Origin: Bradyrhizobium macuxiense
GTDB taxonomy: Bacteria; Pseudomonadota; Alphaproteobacteria; Rhizobiales; Xanthobacteraceae
Length of the DNA: 64,000 nucleotides
Direction: 5' to 3'
Assembly: GCF_007993935.1 (NCBI RefSeq)
Contig: NZ_VITY01000003.1
Location: 62,001-126,000, forward strand
The first letter of the stretch is position 1. Every line of letters starts with the position of its first letter. Shown here in pieces: positions 8,209 through 17,553 of this stretch. A program made the translations under genes and the position numbers. The notes below the pieces were generated by a model that was not told the DNA's origin, did not search any database, and saw nothing but the letters and a program-made list of their open reading frames with translations.

Positions 8209-8688
8209 ATGCATCACGCCGTGAAAGCCGCTTGGCGGATGCGCGTCGGTTGTATGCGACGAAGACGCGCGCTACAGAGACGCCTCGCGAGCAAGAACCT
8301 GGGACAAACGTCGTTGAGGATATCCGCCAATACCGGCATTGTGATCGGATCGACGCTTTTTGCCTTGGCGTCGAGTGCGTTCCTTTATCTGCTTCCTCCA
8401 AGTCCGATCGACAGGAACCTGCTCCGCGGCACCTTCTATTTCTTGAAGGGGCACGCGTACCAAATTCCCGTCAAATTTCTGGACGGCGAGCTCGGTGCCG
8501 CCCGGCTTTATGAAAATGACAAGCTGCTCGGCCCGGCAAACAGCGACCTGGAGGAGATCGCCGCCAAGGGCGGCGGCCGATTCCAGCTCTTCCGGGACAA
8601 CAAGAGCTTTTTCGGTCCCGTCCTGCTGCTCTCGACAAGCGACAATACCGACCCGAACACGAACGGCAGGAAGTATCACCTCAGATGA
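8209..8688 (+). CDS. Membrane-anchored hypothetical protein
   Basis: The protein has 159 aa from the ATG at 8209, which has GGGAGG 9 nt upstream. A strongly basic N-terminus is followed by one membrane helix (about 44-63) and a ~95-residue domain predicted outside the cytoplasm (FYFLKGHAYQIPVKF, GGRFQLFRDNKSFFGP). The family is not recognised. It is convergent with the GNAT gene, 41 bp away. Confidence 0.6.
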   Translation: MHHAVKAAWRMRVGCMRRRRALQRRLASKNLGQTSLRISANTGIVIGSTLFALASSAFLYLLPPSPIDRNLLRGTFYFLKGHAYQIPVKFLDGELGAARLYENDKLLGPANSDLEEIAAKGGGRFQLFRDNKSFFGPVLLLSTSDNTDPNTNGRKYHLR

Positions 8689-8729
8689 CGATCGGCGCTA
8701 CGTGGCGGTCGGACAGAGGCCCGCGCCGG

Positions 8730-9659
8730 TTACATGAAGCCCGGGTTACGCGGCAGATACTGGGCCCAATCGCCGAACTCCCGTGACGACATCAGCAGCA
8801 TCGGACACTTGATCCGCATTCCCAGCGTCATCGCGGTATCGAGCGCCGCCTTGCCTGTGCCGGGCAGGAATGCCGATATCCGTGACGCGCCGCTCTCGGC
8901 CGCCAGGTACAGCGCTGTTCTCAGGGCGGGAGCCATGGTGTGTGGCTCCGTGACTGCGAGCGGTCCGATATGACCACCGGCATCCACGTAGGCGTAGCCG
9001 ATCCAATCGTTTCCATCGTGGAGGCTGAATCCGGTCGCCGCGCCGCCGCTGATCAGGTAGCGATGATGCTTTTCGCGCGAGACGCCGAGGATCCGCTCGT
9101 CCGCTTGCGCGAGGCGGCGCAGCGTCGCGGCCTCCAGCGCGAGCGGTGCGATGGCATATCGCGGACCGTGCAAGTGCGCGAGCAACTGTTCGCGCGATGC
9201 ACCGACACTGTAGATCGGAAATCGCGGAAGCAGTCCGTGACGGATGTAGAGCCCTTGCGATACCGTGTTGAAGCTGAAGGTGATGAGCACGCGGTTGGAC
9301 GCACCCGATTTTTCGGCGTGCGCGATGGTTCGCTTGATCAGTTCGTTGCCGATGTTTCGCCCCTGCTGATCGGGCGACACGAACAGCTGCGCCAGAAACC
9401 ACATGTCGCCGCACACCCAGCTCCATGCAAAGCCGAGGATCCGCCCGTTCTCCTCCGCCACCCAGAGACCGTCGGGATCGTCCTTCATGGAGAACAGCTG
9501 GAATTTGGGCGGAGAGGAAGCCGCCATCGGTCCGAAGCCGTGCCGTTCCGTGAGATCGTTGATGCTGGCGACGACGAGGGCGTCGGCAAATTCCAGATCC
9601 GCTGGGCGGGCCGGCCGGCAAATCACTGACATCGGCAGCTCCGTGGCTGGTCGGCTCAT
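8730..9659 (-). CDS. GNAT family N-acetyltransferase
   Basis: The protein has 309 aa from the ATG at 9659, 2 nt after the stop of the broken acyl-CoA dehydrogenase-like gene, so the two were one operon. The N-terminal ~150 residues are a GNAT domain with the acetyl-CoA pyrophosphate-binding motif A, QQGRNIGNELI, preceded by the MWFLAQLFVSP strand. The C-terminal half (about 160-309) looks like a second, diverged acyltransferase lobe. The substrate is unknown. Because of the upstream frameshift, the frame runs open from 10985 to 8730, which would fuse the two products artificially. Confidence 0.85.
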   Translation of the reverse strand: MSRPATELPMSVICRPARPADLEFADALVVASINDLTERHGFGPMAASSPPKFQLFSMKDDPDGLWVAEENGRILGFAWSWVCGDMWFLAQLFVSPDQQGRNIGNELIKRTIAHAEKSGASNRVLITFSFNTVSQGLYIRHGLLPRFPIYSVGASREQLLAHLHGPRYAIAPLALEAATLRRLAQADERILGVSREKHHRYLISGGAATGFSLHDGNDWIGYAYVDAGGHIGPLAVTEPHTMAPALRTALYLAAESGASRISAFLPGTGKAALDTAMTLGMRIKCPMLLMSSREFGDWAQYLPRNPGFM

Positions 9660-9661
9660 CT

Positions 9662-10868
9662 TCAAAACCTCGCGGTGCCGGGATCGAGCCCGAGCGCCAG
9701 CCGGCCGGCGGTGATGTAATTGTTCGGACTCATCGCGATATGCTTCGCCGCTGCGCGTACATCGCTGACCGCGCGCTCGAGGGCGCAGGTCTCGAAGATG
9801 GCGACGGCGCCGGCGCTGGCAGCCAGCATCGGTGACGGACGTCGCAGTCTCCGCGGCGTGTGCGTTGGCAAGCCGAATGTCCGCGCGCGCCTGCACCAGC
9901 CGTTGGCCGCCGATGGAGGTCGCGGCCATCAATTCGGTCATGGCATCGATCAGAAAGGTGCGGGCGGCGCGAAGCATCGCGCGCGTCCGCCCGACCGTCG
10001 CCTGAACGATTTCGCGCTCGCGGAGCGCGGCTCGGCTTCCGGCGCGGCCTTTGGCGAGCTCCGCGAACGAAGTGATGGCACCGGACGCGATGCCGAGCGG
10101 CACCCCGCAGATGCTCCATGCGAACACCGATGATGGCGGCATCCGATAGAGCAGGCCGGGCTGGGTCGGTTGCAACCCGAGAAAGGGATGGACGTGCGCG
10201 GCCAGCACGAAAATATCCCGTACCTCGAAATCGCAACTGCCGGTGCCGCGCAGTCCGGACACGTGCCAATTGTCGAGGATGGTCACATCCTCCCGCCCGG
10301 GATAGCAGCAGAGAAGCGGCGAAGCCGGATCGTCGGGCTTGACGCTTGCCAGCGCCATGAAGCGCGTCGCGTGATGCGCGCCGCTGCCGAACGGCCAGCG
10401 CCCGGACAGGCGATAGCCGCCTGCAACCGCGGTCGCCGTGCCCACAGCTCCGGTCGCGCTTGCGACAAATGCACGCGGGTCGGCATACCACTCGCGGACG
10501 ACGGACTGATCGAGGTAACCTCCGATCCGGCTCATGCCGGCGCCATTGCCGACCAGCCAGCCGACCGAGCCATCGACCGCCGAGGCGGCTTCGACGACGC
10601 GCGCGAATGCGAAGGGACACAGCTCGGGTCCACCGAGCGCTTGCGGCAGCCACAGCCGGAACAGGCCGGCATCGGCCAGCGCAGCGAAAACCGCGTCGGG
10701 CAGCCGCCGTTCGCGGTCGAACGCCTTGCGGTGCGCAGCGATCAGCGGGGCCAGCGCCTGGACGGCTTCGAGCTCGCGGCGCCCCCGGTCCGGGGCACCG
10801 GCCATCACGTTCGAACCGGGACGAGACGTCAGCTCGTCCGTCTCCACCGCATGGGATGAATCGCGCAT
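9662..10868 (-). pseudogene. Frameshifted acyl-CoA dehydrogenase-like flavoprotein
   Basis: The start is the ATG at 10868, with GAGG upstream. The product matches the acyl-CoA dehydrogenase / flavin-dependent monooxygenase (IacA, HsaA-like) fold: an N-terminal helical domain with RRLPDAVFAALADAGLFRLWLP, a central beta domain with LSGRWPFGSGAHHA, and a C-terminal helical bundle. Near 9830 the frame changes: the expected C-terminus (ASAGAVAIFETCALERAV ... GLDPGTARF, stop at 9662) lies in another frame, consistent with loss of 1 nt (or gain of 2). As read, translation would run on into the GNAT gene. This is either a true pseudogene or an assembly or sequencing error. Confidence 0.8.
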
Positions 10869-10970
10869 CGTGCAGTCCTCGATGTTGCTCGGCCCGCAGC
10901 ATGATCGTCCGCTTTCCGGAGGTCCTGAATCCGTTCCGAAAAAGTTGCAAAAAATGTAGTCTCCAGAGCC

Positions 10971-12536
10971 ATGGCGACGATCCACCAGTTCGGTCCCTTC
11001 CGCCTCGACGCAGGGGCCGAGACGCTGTTCCGGGAGTCCGAACCGGTCGCGCTCGGACGGCGCGCGGTGGTGCTGCTTCGGCTGCTTGTCGAGCGGGCCG
11101 GATCGCCGGTTTCCAAGGACGCGTTGATGCAGGCGGCGTGGCCGGGGCTTGCCGTTGAGGAAAGCAATCTGACGGTGCAGATCGCCGCGCTGCGGCGGGC
11201 CTTTGCCGACATTGACGGCGGCGCGAGCTGGATCGAGACGCTGCCGCGCCGCGGCTATCGTTATGTCGGGCCGGCGGTTGCGAGCGTGTCCGAACCGAGC
11301 TCGCCCGTATCGTCGGCGCCGGCGCCGTCCGACAAGCCGTCGCTCGCGGTGCTGCCGCTGTCGAATCTGAGCGGCGATCCCGCGCAGGACTACTTTTCCG
11401 ACGGGATCACGGGAGACATCATCGCCGAACTGTCGCGGTTCAGGTCACTGCTCGTCGTCGCCCGTCACTCCAGCTTCGCCTACAAGGGGCAGACACCCGA
11501 GATCAAACGGGTCGGCCGCGAGCTCGGCGTCCGCTACGTCGCCGAAGGGAGCGTGCGCACGATCGGCAGCCGTATGCGGGTGATCATCCAGCTGCTCGAT
11601 GCCGCGAGTGGCTACAGTCTCTGGACCGAACGCTACGACCGCGATCTCGAGGACATCTTCGCCCTGCAGGACGAGATCGTCCGGGCGATCGTCGCGGCCC
11701 TGCCGGGCCGGATGGAGGACGCCGGTCGCGAGATCGCAAGGCGCAAGCCGACCTCCAGCATTACCGCCTACGATCTGGTCCTGCTCGGCAACGAGCGCTG
11801 GCGTCAGCTGACCGTGACGGCGATGGCGCAGGCCAGGGACTATTTTCGAAGCGCCGTCGCGCTCGACCCGCAATATGCCCGCGCCCACGTCAACATCGCC
11901 TGGACCATCGTCTGTGACGTGTTTCTCGAATCGCCCACCACTGCGTCGCTGGAAGAGGCGCGGAGCGAGATCGAGACCGCGCTCGATATCGAGGATGGCG
12001 ACGCCTGGTCGCATGGCGTGTTCGCTCAGCTGCTGTTCCTGAGCAGGGATGATGCCAAGGCCGAAATCCATTTTGGCCGCGCGCTCGCGCTCAACCCGAA
12101 CGATGCCGATGTCGCTGCGGTCTTCGCCAACATCCTGGTCTACTGGGGACGCTGGCGCGAGGCGCTGACGTGGATCGGGACAGCCAAGCGGCTCAATCCC
12201 TTTCCGCCCAATTTGTACCATTGGTATCACGCGCTCGCCCTCTATTCGGGGCGCGAGTACGAGCAGGCGGTCAAGGCGGTGATGGAGGCGCGGTCGTTCG
12301 ACAGGTGGTCGCACGGGCTCCTTGCCGCCTGCTATGCGCAGATCGGACGGATCGACGAGGCGCAGGCCGAGGCCGACGCGTTCGTCAGCCAGCGACGTCG
12401 CGAATTGAATGCGAATGGCCGCGCCGTGCCGGCGAGAACCCTCGACCTCGCGCAGGCCAGGGCCGACCGATATCGCAATCCCTCCGATCGCGAACATTTC
12501 CTCGACGGATTGCGCAAGGCGGGTCTCACCGGTTGA
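10971..12536 (+). CDS. CadC-like winged-helix regulator with TPR-type C-terminus
   Basis: The 521-aa protein starts with an OmpR/PhoB-type winged-helix DNA-binding domain (1-100; IETLPRRGYRYVGP is the typical wing end). It continues with a TolB-like or adenylate-cyclase-associated domain (about 120-260; SLAVLPLSNLSGDPAQDYFSDG) and ends in TPR-like repeats (about 270-480). It has no transmembrane segment, unlike CadC itself. It is divergent from the acyl-CoA dehydrogenase-like/GNAT pair with a 102-bp gap, so it probably controls that operon. The ligand is unknown. Confidence 0.88.
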   Translation: MATIHQFGPFRLDAGAETLFRESEPVALGRRAVVLLRLLVERAGSPVSKDALMQAAWPGLAVEESNLTVQIAALRRAFADIDGGASWIETLPRRGYRYVGPAVASVSEPSSPVSSAPAPSDKPSLAVLPLSNLSGDPAQDYFSDGITGDIIAELSRFRSLLVVARHSSFAYKGQTPEIKRVGRELGVRYVAEGSVRTIGSRMRVIIQLLDAASGYSLWTERYDRDLEDIFALQDEIVRAIVAALPGRMEDAGREIARRKPTSSITAYDLVLLGNERWRQLTVTAMAQARDYFRSAVALDPQYARAHVNIAWTIVCDVFLESPTTASLEEARSEIETALDIEDGDAWSHGVFAQLLFLSRDDAKAEIHFGRALALNPNDADVAAVFANILVYWGRWREALTWIGTAKRLNPFPPNLYHWYHALALYSGREYEQAVKAVMEARSFDRWSHGLLAACYAQIGRIDEAQAEADAFVSQRRRELNANGRAVPARTLDLAQARADRYRNPSDREHFLDGLRKAGLTG

Positions 12537-12697
12537 CGGATCACGGCCGCTTGCTTCCCGAACCCGCGAGTTGACGTGGGCCAAGTCCGGCCGCAGCGCG
12601 GCCATCGGTTGTTTGGCAGTGGATGCAGCACCGGCGCAGCAACCCGCCAAAATTCGCGATTGCCGGCTGCCGCATCTTCAGGCAATGACGGCCTGCA

Positions 12698-13570
12698 ATG
12701 AACAAGGGCTTCGAGGAAACTGCCGCTCGTCTGGCGCCGGCAATCTTTGTCGTGCTGTGGAGCACGGGATTCATCGGCACCAAATACGTCATCAACAACG
12801 CGGAGCCGCTGACCTATCTGGCGATCCGGATGGCGTTCGTGGTGGTGGTGATGGCGGTGATCGCCGCGCTGGCACGGCCGAAATGGCCAGACCGGACCGG
12901 CGTCTTGCACAGCGCGGTGGCCGGCATCCTGGTGCACGGTTTCTATCTCGGCGGCACCGCGATTGCGATCGCACATTCGATTCCCGCAGGCCTGTCGGCG
13001 TTGATCCCGGGGCTGCAACCGATCCTGACATCGACCATCGCCAACCGCTGGTTAGGGGAGCGCGTCACGCCGCTGCAATGGGGCGGGCTGGTGCTCGGTC
13101 TAGCCGGCGTCGTCTTGATCCTGCACGAGCGGCCGATGACCGGCGACGCCGGGTGGGGCTGGCTTGCCTCCGGCGTCTCGCTGATCAGCATCACGCTCGG
13201 TACGCTCTATCAGCGCCGCTACTGTAACCGGATCGACTGGCGCGCCGGCAATTTGGTGCAGTACGTCGCGGTGACGATCTTCTTCGGCATCGGCGCATAT
13301 CTGTTCGAGACCAATGTCGTGCACTGGACCACCGAGTTCGTGCTGGCGATCGCCTGGCTGGTGTTCGCACTGTCGATCGGCTCGATCGGGCTGTTGTACT
13401 GGTTGATCCGTCACCATGCCGCGACCTCGGTCGCGAGCCTGTTCTATCTGGTGCCGGCAACGACCGCGCTGATGGCCTATGTCCTGTTCGGCGAGAAGCT
13501 AGACATTGTCGCGATTGCCGGCATGGCCGCCTGCGCGGCGGCGGTGCTGCTGGTCAACCGCCGCGCTTAA
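12698..13570 (+). CDS. EamA (DMT) family transporter
   Basis: The 290-aa protein has about ten membrane helices arranged as two EamA repeats. The first contains LWSTGFIGTKYVIN and the second VLFGEKLDIVAIAGMAACAAAVLL. The length is normal for the drug/metabolite transporter superfamily. It probably exports a small metabolite or amino acid across the inner membrane; the substrate cannot be read. The stop codon overlaps the end of the photolyase remnant on the other strand. Confidence 0.9.
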   Translation: MNKGFEETAARLAPAIFVVLWSTGFIGTKYVINNAEPLTYLAIRMAFVVVVMAVIAALARPKWPDRTGVLHSAVAGILVHGFYLGGTAIAIAHSIPAGLSALIPGLQPILTSTIANRWLGERVTPLQWGGLVLGLAGVVLILHERPMTGDAGWGWLASGVSLISITLGTLYQRRYCNRIDWRAGNLVQYVAVTIFFGIGAYLFETNVVHWTTEFVLAIAWLVFALSIGSIGLLYWLIRHHAATSVASLFYLVPATTALMAYVLFGEKLDIVAIAGMAACAAAVLLVNRRA

Positions 13571-13839
13571 TTGCTGCGGCGGATTTCTGGCGTAAGCCGC
13601 AAGTGCGCGTTCGCGGCTCCTCGGACTCTTGCCGAGCGCGCGCAGGGATTGCGCCCGCCACCAGCGCGTCGCGCCCCCGAGGGGGCGCGCGGCTGGAGTT
13701 TACGGCCAAGGCCTTGTTCGTCGCGGACGTAGAGGCCAACCACGGGCACGCCGCGGCTGGCCGCTCCGTGCAGGGCCGGGTGATCCGACAGCCGCAGATC
13801 GTCGCGGAACCAGACGATGACAGGCCGTGCGCTTGCCAC
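13567..13839 (-). pseudogene. Photolyase/cryptochrome N-terminal remnant
   Basis: From a GTG at 13839 the frame reads VIVWFRDDLRLSDHPAL and VVGLYVRDE, the N-terminal signature of deoxyribodipyrimidine photolyase. After about residue 48 the homology continues in a shifted frame (RPLGGATRWWRAQSLRALGKS), so a 1-nt frameshift lies near 13690. Homology then stops at about 13570, where the EamA gene ends. About 80 residues of a ~480-residue enzyme remain, with no FAD-binding domain. It is a decayed gene, probably cut off by rearrangement. Confidence 0.85.
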
Positions 13840-13860
13840 CCGGCAGCTGCGTACCTGCCG

Positions 13861-14520
13861 TTACTTCGGCTGCGGCACGATGCGGATATAGGGCTTCGGT
13901 GCCTTCCAGCCCTGCGGGTAGATCGTCTTGGCCTCGTCGTCGCTGACCGAGCCCGCGATGATCACGTCTTCGCCCTGCTTCCAGTCGGCGGGGGTGGCGA
14001 CGCGATGCTTGGCGGTCATCTGCAGCGAGTCGATCGAGCGCAGGATCTCCTGGAAGTTCCGGCCAGTGGTCATCGGATAGACCATCACGAGCTTGATCTT
14101 CTTGTCCGGTCCGATCACGAACACGTTGCGGACGGTCTGGTTGTCGGCAGCGGTGCGGGTGAGGGGATCGCCCGAGGTCGAGGCCGGCAGCATGTCGTAC
14201 AGCTTCGACACGTTGAAGTCGGTGTCACCGATCATCGGATAGTTCGGCGCGGCGCCCTGGGTTTCCTTGATGTCTTCCGACCATTTGGCATGGCGGTCGA
14301 CCGGATCGACCGACAGGCCCATCAGCTTGACGCCGCGCTTGTCGAATTCGGGCTTCAGGCGCGCGAGTGCGCCGAGCTCGGTGGTGCAGACCGGGGTGAA
14401 GTCCTTGGGGTGGGAGAACAAAAGCACCCAGCTGCTGCCGATCCAGTCGTGGAACTTGATCTTTCCTTCGGTGGTCTCGGCTTCGAAGTCGGGAGCGACG
14501 GCGCCAATCTGAAGTGCCAT
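13861..14520 (-). CDS. 1-Cys peroxiredoxin (Prx6 type)
   Basis: The 219-aa protein has the peroxidatic Cys45 in HPKDFTPVCTTELG. No resolving Cys is seen in the C-terminal domain, and the extended C-terminal dimerisation domain (VATPADWKQGEDVIIAGSV, YPQGWKAPKPYIRIVPQP) is typical of Prx6. It reduces hydrogen peroxide and alkyl hydroperoxides in the cytoplasm using an external thiol donor. It is a single gene with a 390-bp upstream region; no OxyR gene is adjacent. Confidence 0.95.
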   Translation of the reverse strand: MALQIGAVAPDFEAETTEGKIKFHDWIGSSWVLLFSHPKDFTPVCTTELGALARLKPEFDKRGVKLMGLSVDPVDRHAKWSEDIKETQGAAPNYPMIGDTDFNVSKLYDMLPASTSGDPLTRTAADNQTVRNVFVIGPDKKIKLVMVYPMTTGRNFQEILRSIDSLQMTAKHRVATPADWKQGEDVIIAGSVSDDEAKTIYPQGWKAPKPYIRIVPQPK

Positions 14521-14908
14521 GATTTTACCTCATCTCTTTGAAGTTGCAGAAGAATTTGTATTTGAGGCGGTCTGTTCCAGTATAGGACTGGAAAAGGCTT
14601 AAGTGAACGGGTTCTGAAAAAAGGTGAAACATTTCTCCTTGAGCGTGGAATTCCAAGCAACTTGTTTTGATCCAAAGCTCTGCGACGAAATATCAGATGC
14701 GGCACAAAAGCTTGGAAATGCCCAGATAATGCCGCTTATCGCGGTCATCACGCCGGCCCTGACTGCTATAGGACTGAACCGTGACAGCGTTTAAAGCGAC
14801 CAAATAGCAACCATCTAAAAATCTCGGAACCCAAGTTCCGAATCATTAACCACTCGTTTACGCCCGCATGGAAAAGCTGGCCTGAGATAGGAATTGAAAG
14901 CTCCCACA
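14521..14908. other. Gene-free region between peroxiredoxin and a hypothetical gene
   Basis: This divergent intergenic stretch is AT-richer than its surroundings. It holds a 7-bp inverted repeat, TCGGAAC/GTTCCGA (14824-14830 and 14835-14841), about 70 bp upstream of the gene at 14909, a possible operator or start-proximal hairpin. No coding pattern or recognisable RNA was seen. Confidence 0.5.
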
Positions 14909-15490
14909 ATGTCTACCCCAAGTACCAAGACCGCTGAGGCTCTCAGCGGTGCGTTGTCCCCATCCTGCCGCAAGACCGCCGCCCATGCGCTGACCATCGT
15001 GCGCGACGGCGTCATCACCGGCGAAGGCCCGACCACCAAGGGTCGTATCCATTTCTCCCGGTCACTCGATGCCGATGACGCTGCCTGGTGCGCGCGCATC
15101 CTGACGGCGGCTGCGGTCGAGCATCAGCCGGTCAGCCGGGCCGAGATCGAGGCGCTGTTTTCGATCAACGAGGCCGCTGCCGAGCGCAGCGATGGCGGCC
15201 GGTTCGACGATCTGCTCGCCAAGGCGATCGCCCATCACGCCGCGTCCGAGTCCGGCCTGCCGGTGCCGCCGCGCACGGTGGCGTTGTCGGCGGACACCGA
15301 AATCGATCGCTGGGCACCGACCCAGGGAACGAAGATCGACACCAAGGTTCTGGAGTGGATCGCCGGCCGGATGCGCGGTCAGCGCCGCACCGGGCGTGCG
15401 CTGGCGGCAATGGTGGCGACGCTGGTCGGCGCGGCCGCGCTGCCGCTCGCGACCCAGCTGCCCAATGTGTTCGACATCGGGATGATGTGA
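14909..15490 (+). CDS. Hypothetical protein with C-terminal membrane segment
   Basis: The product has 193 aa from the ATG at 14909; a TTG at 14894 is a possible alternative. The N-terminal ~155 residues are soluble. A cationic patch (RMRGQRRTGR) precedes one hydrophobic helix (about 163-185, ALAAMVATLVGAAALPLA), giving a tail-anchored topology. No family is recognised. A stem-loop plus T-run follows the gene. Confidence 0.7.
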   Translation: MSTPSTKTAEALSGALSPSCRKTAAHALTIVRDGVITGEGPTTKGRIHFSRSLDADDAAWCARILTAAAVEHQPVSRAEIEALFSINEAAAERSDGGRFDDLLAKAIAHHAASESGLPVPPRTVALSADTEIDRWAPTQGTKIDTKVLEWIAGRMRGQRRTGRALAAMVATLVGAAALPLATQLPNVFDIGMM

Positions 15491-15563
15491 CCTTCATCCC
15501 AGGTGATGTGATCACCGGGGATGATGCGTCCATCATCCCGGACGAAAAGACTTCAGGCGAGAG

Positions 15564-15590
15564 CGGCGGGGATCACTTCCCCGCCGTTTT
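15564..15590 (+). terminator. Rho-independent terminator
   Basis: CGGCGGGGA, a 4-nt loop and TCCCCGCCG form a 9-bp GC-rich stem (15564-15586) followed by TTTT, downstream of the gene at 14909. Two further hairpins precede it (GGTGAT/ATCACC at 15502-15516 and GGGATGATG/CATCATCCC at 15518-15539). The terminator overlaps the last codons of the convergent phosphatase gene. Confidence 0.7.
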
Positions 15591-17414
15591 CTGTTTGCCG
15601 TCGGTCTCCTCGAGCCCGAGCGTGCGGCCCGGGAACCCGGCGACGTCGAAATAGCGGGTCGAGAGCACGCGCTGGAATTTCAGCACGGTGCGGAGGCCGT
15701 TGGCCGACGGCTTCTTCGACACGAGGGTGCCCTCGGCCATCTTCGGCACGATGCCGTTCGGCAGCGCTTCCGACATCACCCGGCCGATCAAGCCGCCATT
15801 GTTCGGGGTGCGCAGGCCGAGCAGCTGCGCCGCGGTCATCCCGACATCGGCGTTGCTGACCGGCAGCGGATCGACATAGCCGGCCTTGAAGTCGGGGCCG
15901 ATCGCCGCGGTGAAGTTGTAGGTGTCGCCGCGGCTGAAGCTGCCATGCATGCCCTGGCCCTGACGCAGCACGGTGTCGGCAATCTGCACCGAGCAGTTGG
16001 TCGGGATCTCGCAGCCGCTCGACCAGGAGCGGAAGTTGACCACGATCGACGGGTTCGGCGTCACCGCCTTGCCCTTCAGGTTGAGATTCGACATCGGCAG
16101 CGTGCCGGGGAAATTTCCGAGCTTGTCGTCGACGAAAAGGCCGCTGACATAGTCCTGCTCGAGCAATGCCTTGATGACGCGGTCGGCAAGCTTCTTGTCG
16201 CGGTTCGGCAGATAGATCAGGTCCGAGCCGCCATTGGTCGCGACCACGACGTCAGGCTTGGCCGGATCCTGGCCGAGCACGCCGTTGCCGGCCTTCGGAT
16301 GAGCGTTGTCGGCGACCTTGGCGTTCTTGTCGTTGGGGTCGAACAGCGGCAGGTTCAGCGCCTTGGCGAGATCGATCGCCAGGAAGCCCATCGGCAGGAA
16401 ATCCTTCGGCGTGTCGTCATAGGCGATCTTGGCCGAGGGGCTGGTCTTGCTCTCCTTCGAGATCGTCGAGAAGCCGTGATCGGAGGAGACCATAATGTTG
16501 GTGGTGGCGGACAGCCCGAGCTCGTCCAGCGCCTTGCGGAGCTGGGCGAGGTTGTTGTCGGCGTTCTTGATGCCGGCCATCGAGGTCGGGCCGTTGATGC
16601 CGGGGGTGATGGTGTTGAGGCTGTCGCCGGTGTTGTGCTGGCTGCCGTCGGGATCGCGCGACCAGAACACCAGCACGAACGGCTTGTTGCGCGCCTTGAA
16701 CATCGGCAGCACGACCTTGGTCGCGACGTCGGCCATGTAGGCCTGCTGCGCGACGTTGGCGACGGTGGTGCCCGGCGTCTTGGCGTCGCCTGCCTTGGCG
16801 TTGTCGCCGCGGCTCGGGGTCGCGAGCGGCAGGCCGGCCTTGGTCAGTGCGTCCTTCATCTCGTCGGAGAGCGGCACGCCGGTCTTGCCGCCGGTGGAAT
16901 CGTCGACCACGATCGTGTTCTTGCCGCGATCGGTGTGGTCGAACAGCAGGGTGGGGCCGACCTTGCCGATGGCGGCGGTGCTGAAACCCTGGCCGCGGGC
17001 CATCTTCAAGAGCGTCTCCTCGTTGAGGTAGTCGCCGTTGAAGTGATCGTCGATGTCGGCGAGCACGGCGTCGTTCTCGATGAACGGCACCACGGTGTCG
17101 CCGGCGGGCACCGAGGTGTAACCGGTAAAGATCGTGTTCGAGAACGTGCCGGTGTCGCCGAGATAGTGGCCGGTCGACAGCGCCGAGCTGTTCGCCATCG
17201 TGAAAGTCGGGAACAGAGAGTGCGAATTCTTGAAATGAACGCCCTTGTCGCGGATCTCGGCCATCGCAGGCGCCGTCTGCGGCGTCACGATGCCGCCGCG
17301 CAAGCCGTCGGGGACGAACAGGATCAGGTTGCGGGGTTTTGCGTTTTGCGCGGAAGCGGCACCGGCTGAAAGCGCGATCATGCTCGCGGACAACAATGTA
17401 ATGGCACGGCGCAT
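15573..17414 (-). CDS. Secreted alkaline phosphatase-family phosphodiesterase
   Basis: The 613-aa protein has a Sec signal peptide (1-22, ASA-QNA). The mature part has the type I phosphodiesterase/nucleotide pyrophosphatase fold: metal-binding FVPDGLRGG near residue 36, a nucleophile-region TFTMANSSALSTGHYLGD, and the later metal sites VSSDHGFSTI. It probably hydrolyses phosphate mono- or diesters in the periplasm. It is a single gene. The substrate is not clear, and no phosphate-regulon box was recognised upstream. Confidence 0.88.
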   Translation of the reverse strand: MRRAITLLSASMIALSAGAASAQNAKPRNLILFVPDGLRGGIVTPQTAPAMAEIRDKGVHFKNSHSLFPTFTMANSSALSTGHYLGDTGTFSNTIFTGYTSVPAGDTVVPFIENDAVLADIDDHFNGDYLNEETLLKMARGQGFSTAAIGKVGPTLLFDHTDRGKNTIVVDDSTGGKTGVPLSDEMKDALTKAGLPLATPSRGDNAKAGDAKTPGTTVANVAQQAYMADVATKVVLPMFKARNKPFVLVFWSRDPDGSQHNTGDSLNTITPGINGPTSMAGIKNADNNLAQLRKALDELGLSATTNIMVSSDHGFSTISKESKTSPSAKIAYDDTPKDFLPMGFLAIDLAKALNLPLFDPNDKNAKVADNAHPKAGNGVLGQDPAKPDVVVATNGGSDLIYLPNRDKKLADRVIKALLEQDYVSGLFVDDKLGNFPGTLPMSNLNLKGKAVTPNPSIVVNFRSWSSGCEIPTNCSVQIADTVLRQGQGMHGSFSRGDTYNFTAAIGPDFKAGYVDPLPVSNADVGMTAAQLLGLRTPNNGGLIGRVMSEALPNGIVPKMAEGTLVSKKPSANGLRTVLKFQRVLSTRYFDVAGFPGRTLGLEETDGKQKTAGK

Positions 17415-17489
17415 TTTGTTATTCCCCCTGATGAAGCCCTGCGGCAGCCCGCCGCATGACTTCGTTTAGTTTTGCCATATGACAGAAAT

Positions 17490-17528
17490 GTTACAGCGCC
17501 GGTTCGGCGCTGTAACTGCCGTTTTTTT
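17490..17528 (+). terminator. Hairpin with T-run upstream of the phosphatase gene
   Basis: GTTACAGCGCC and GGCGCTGTAAC form an 11-bp stem with a 5-nt loop, followed after a few bases by seven T on the plus strand. In that direction it looks like a factor-independent terminator, but neighbouring genes are read on the minus strand, where no T-run follows. It may instead be a hairpin separating the czcA transcript from the phosphatase. Confidence 0.45.
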
Positions 17529-17553
17529 CTGCGGGCTGCCGGTCAGCGCGCGG

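Noticed and set aside
10971..12650. 401-codon minus-strand frame inside the CadC-like regulator
   Set aside because: No domain; antisense to a gene with clear winged-helix and TPR motifs.
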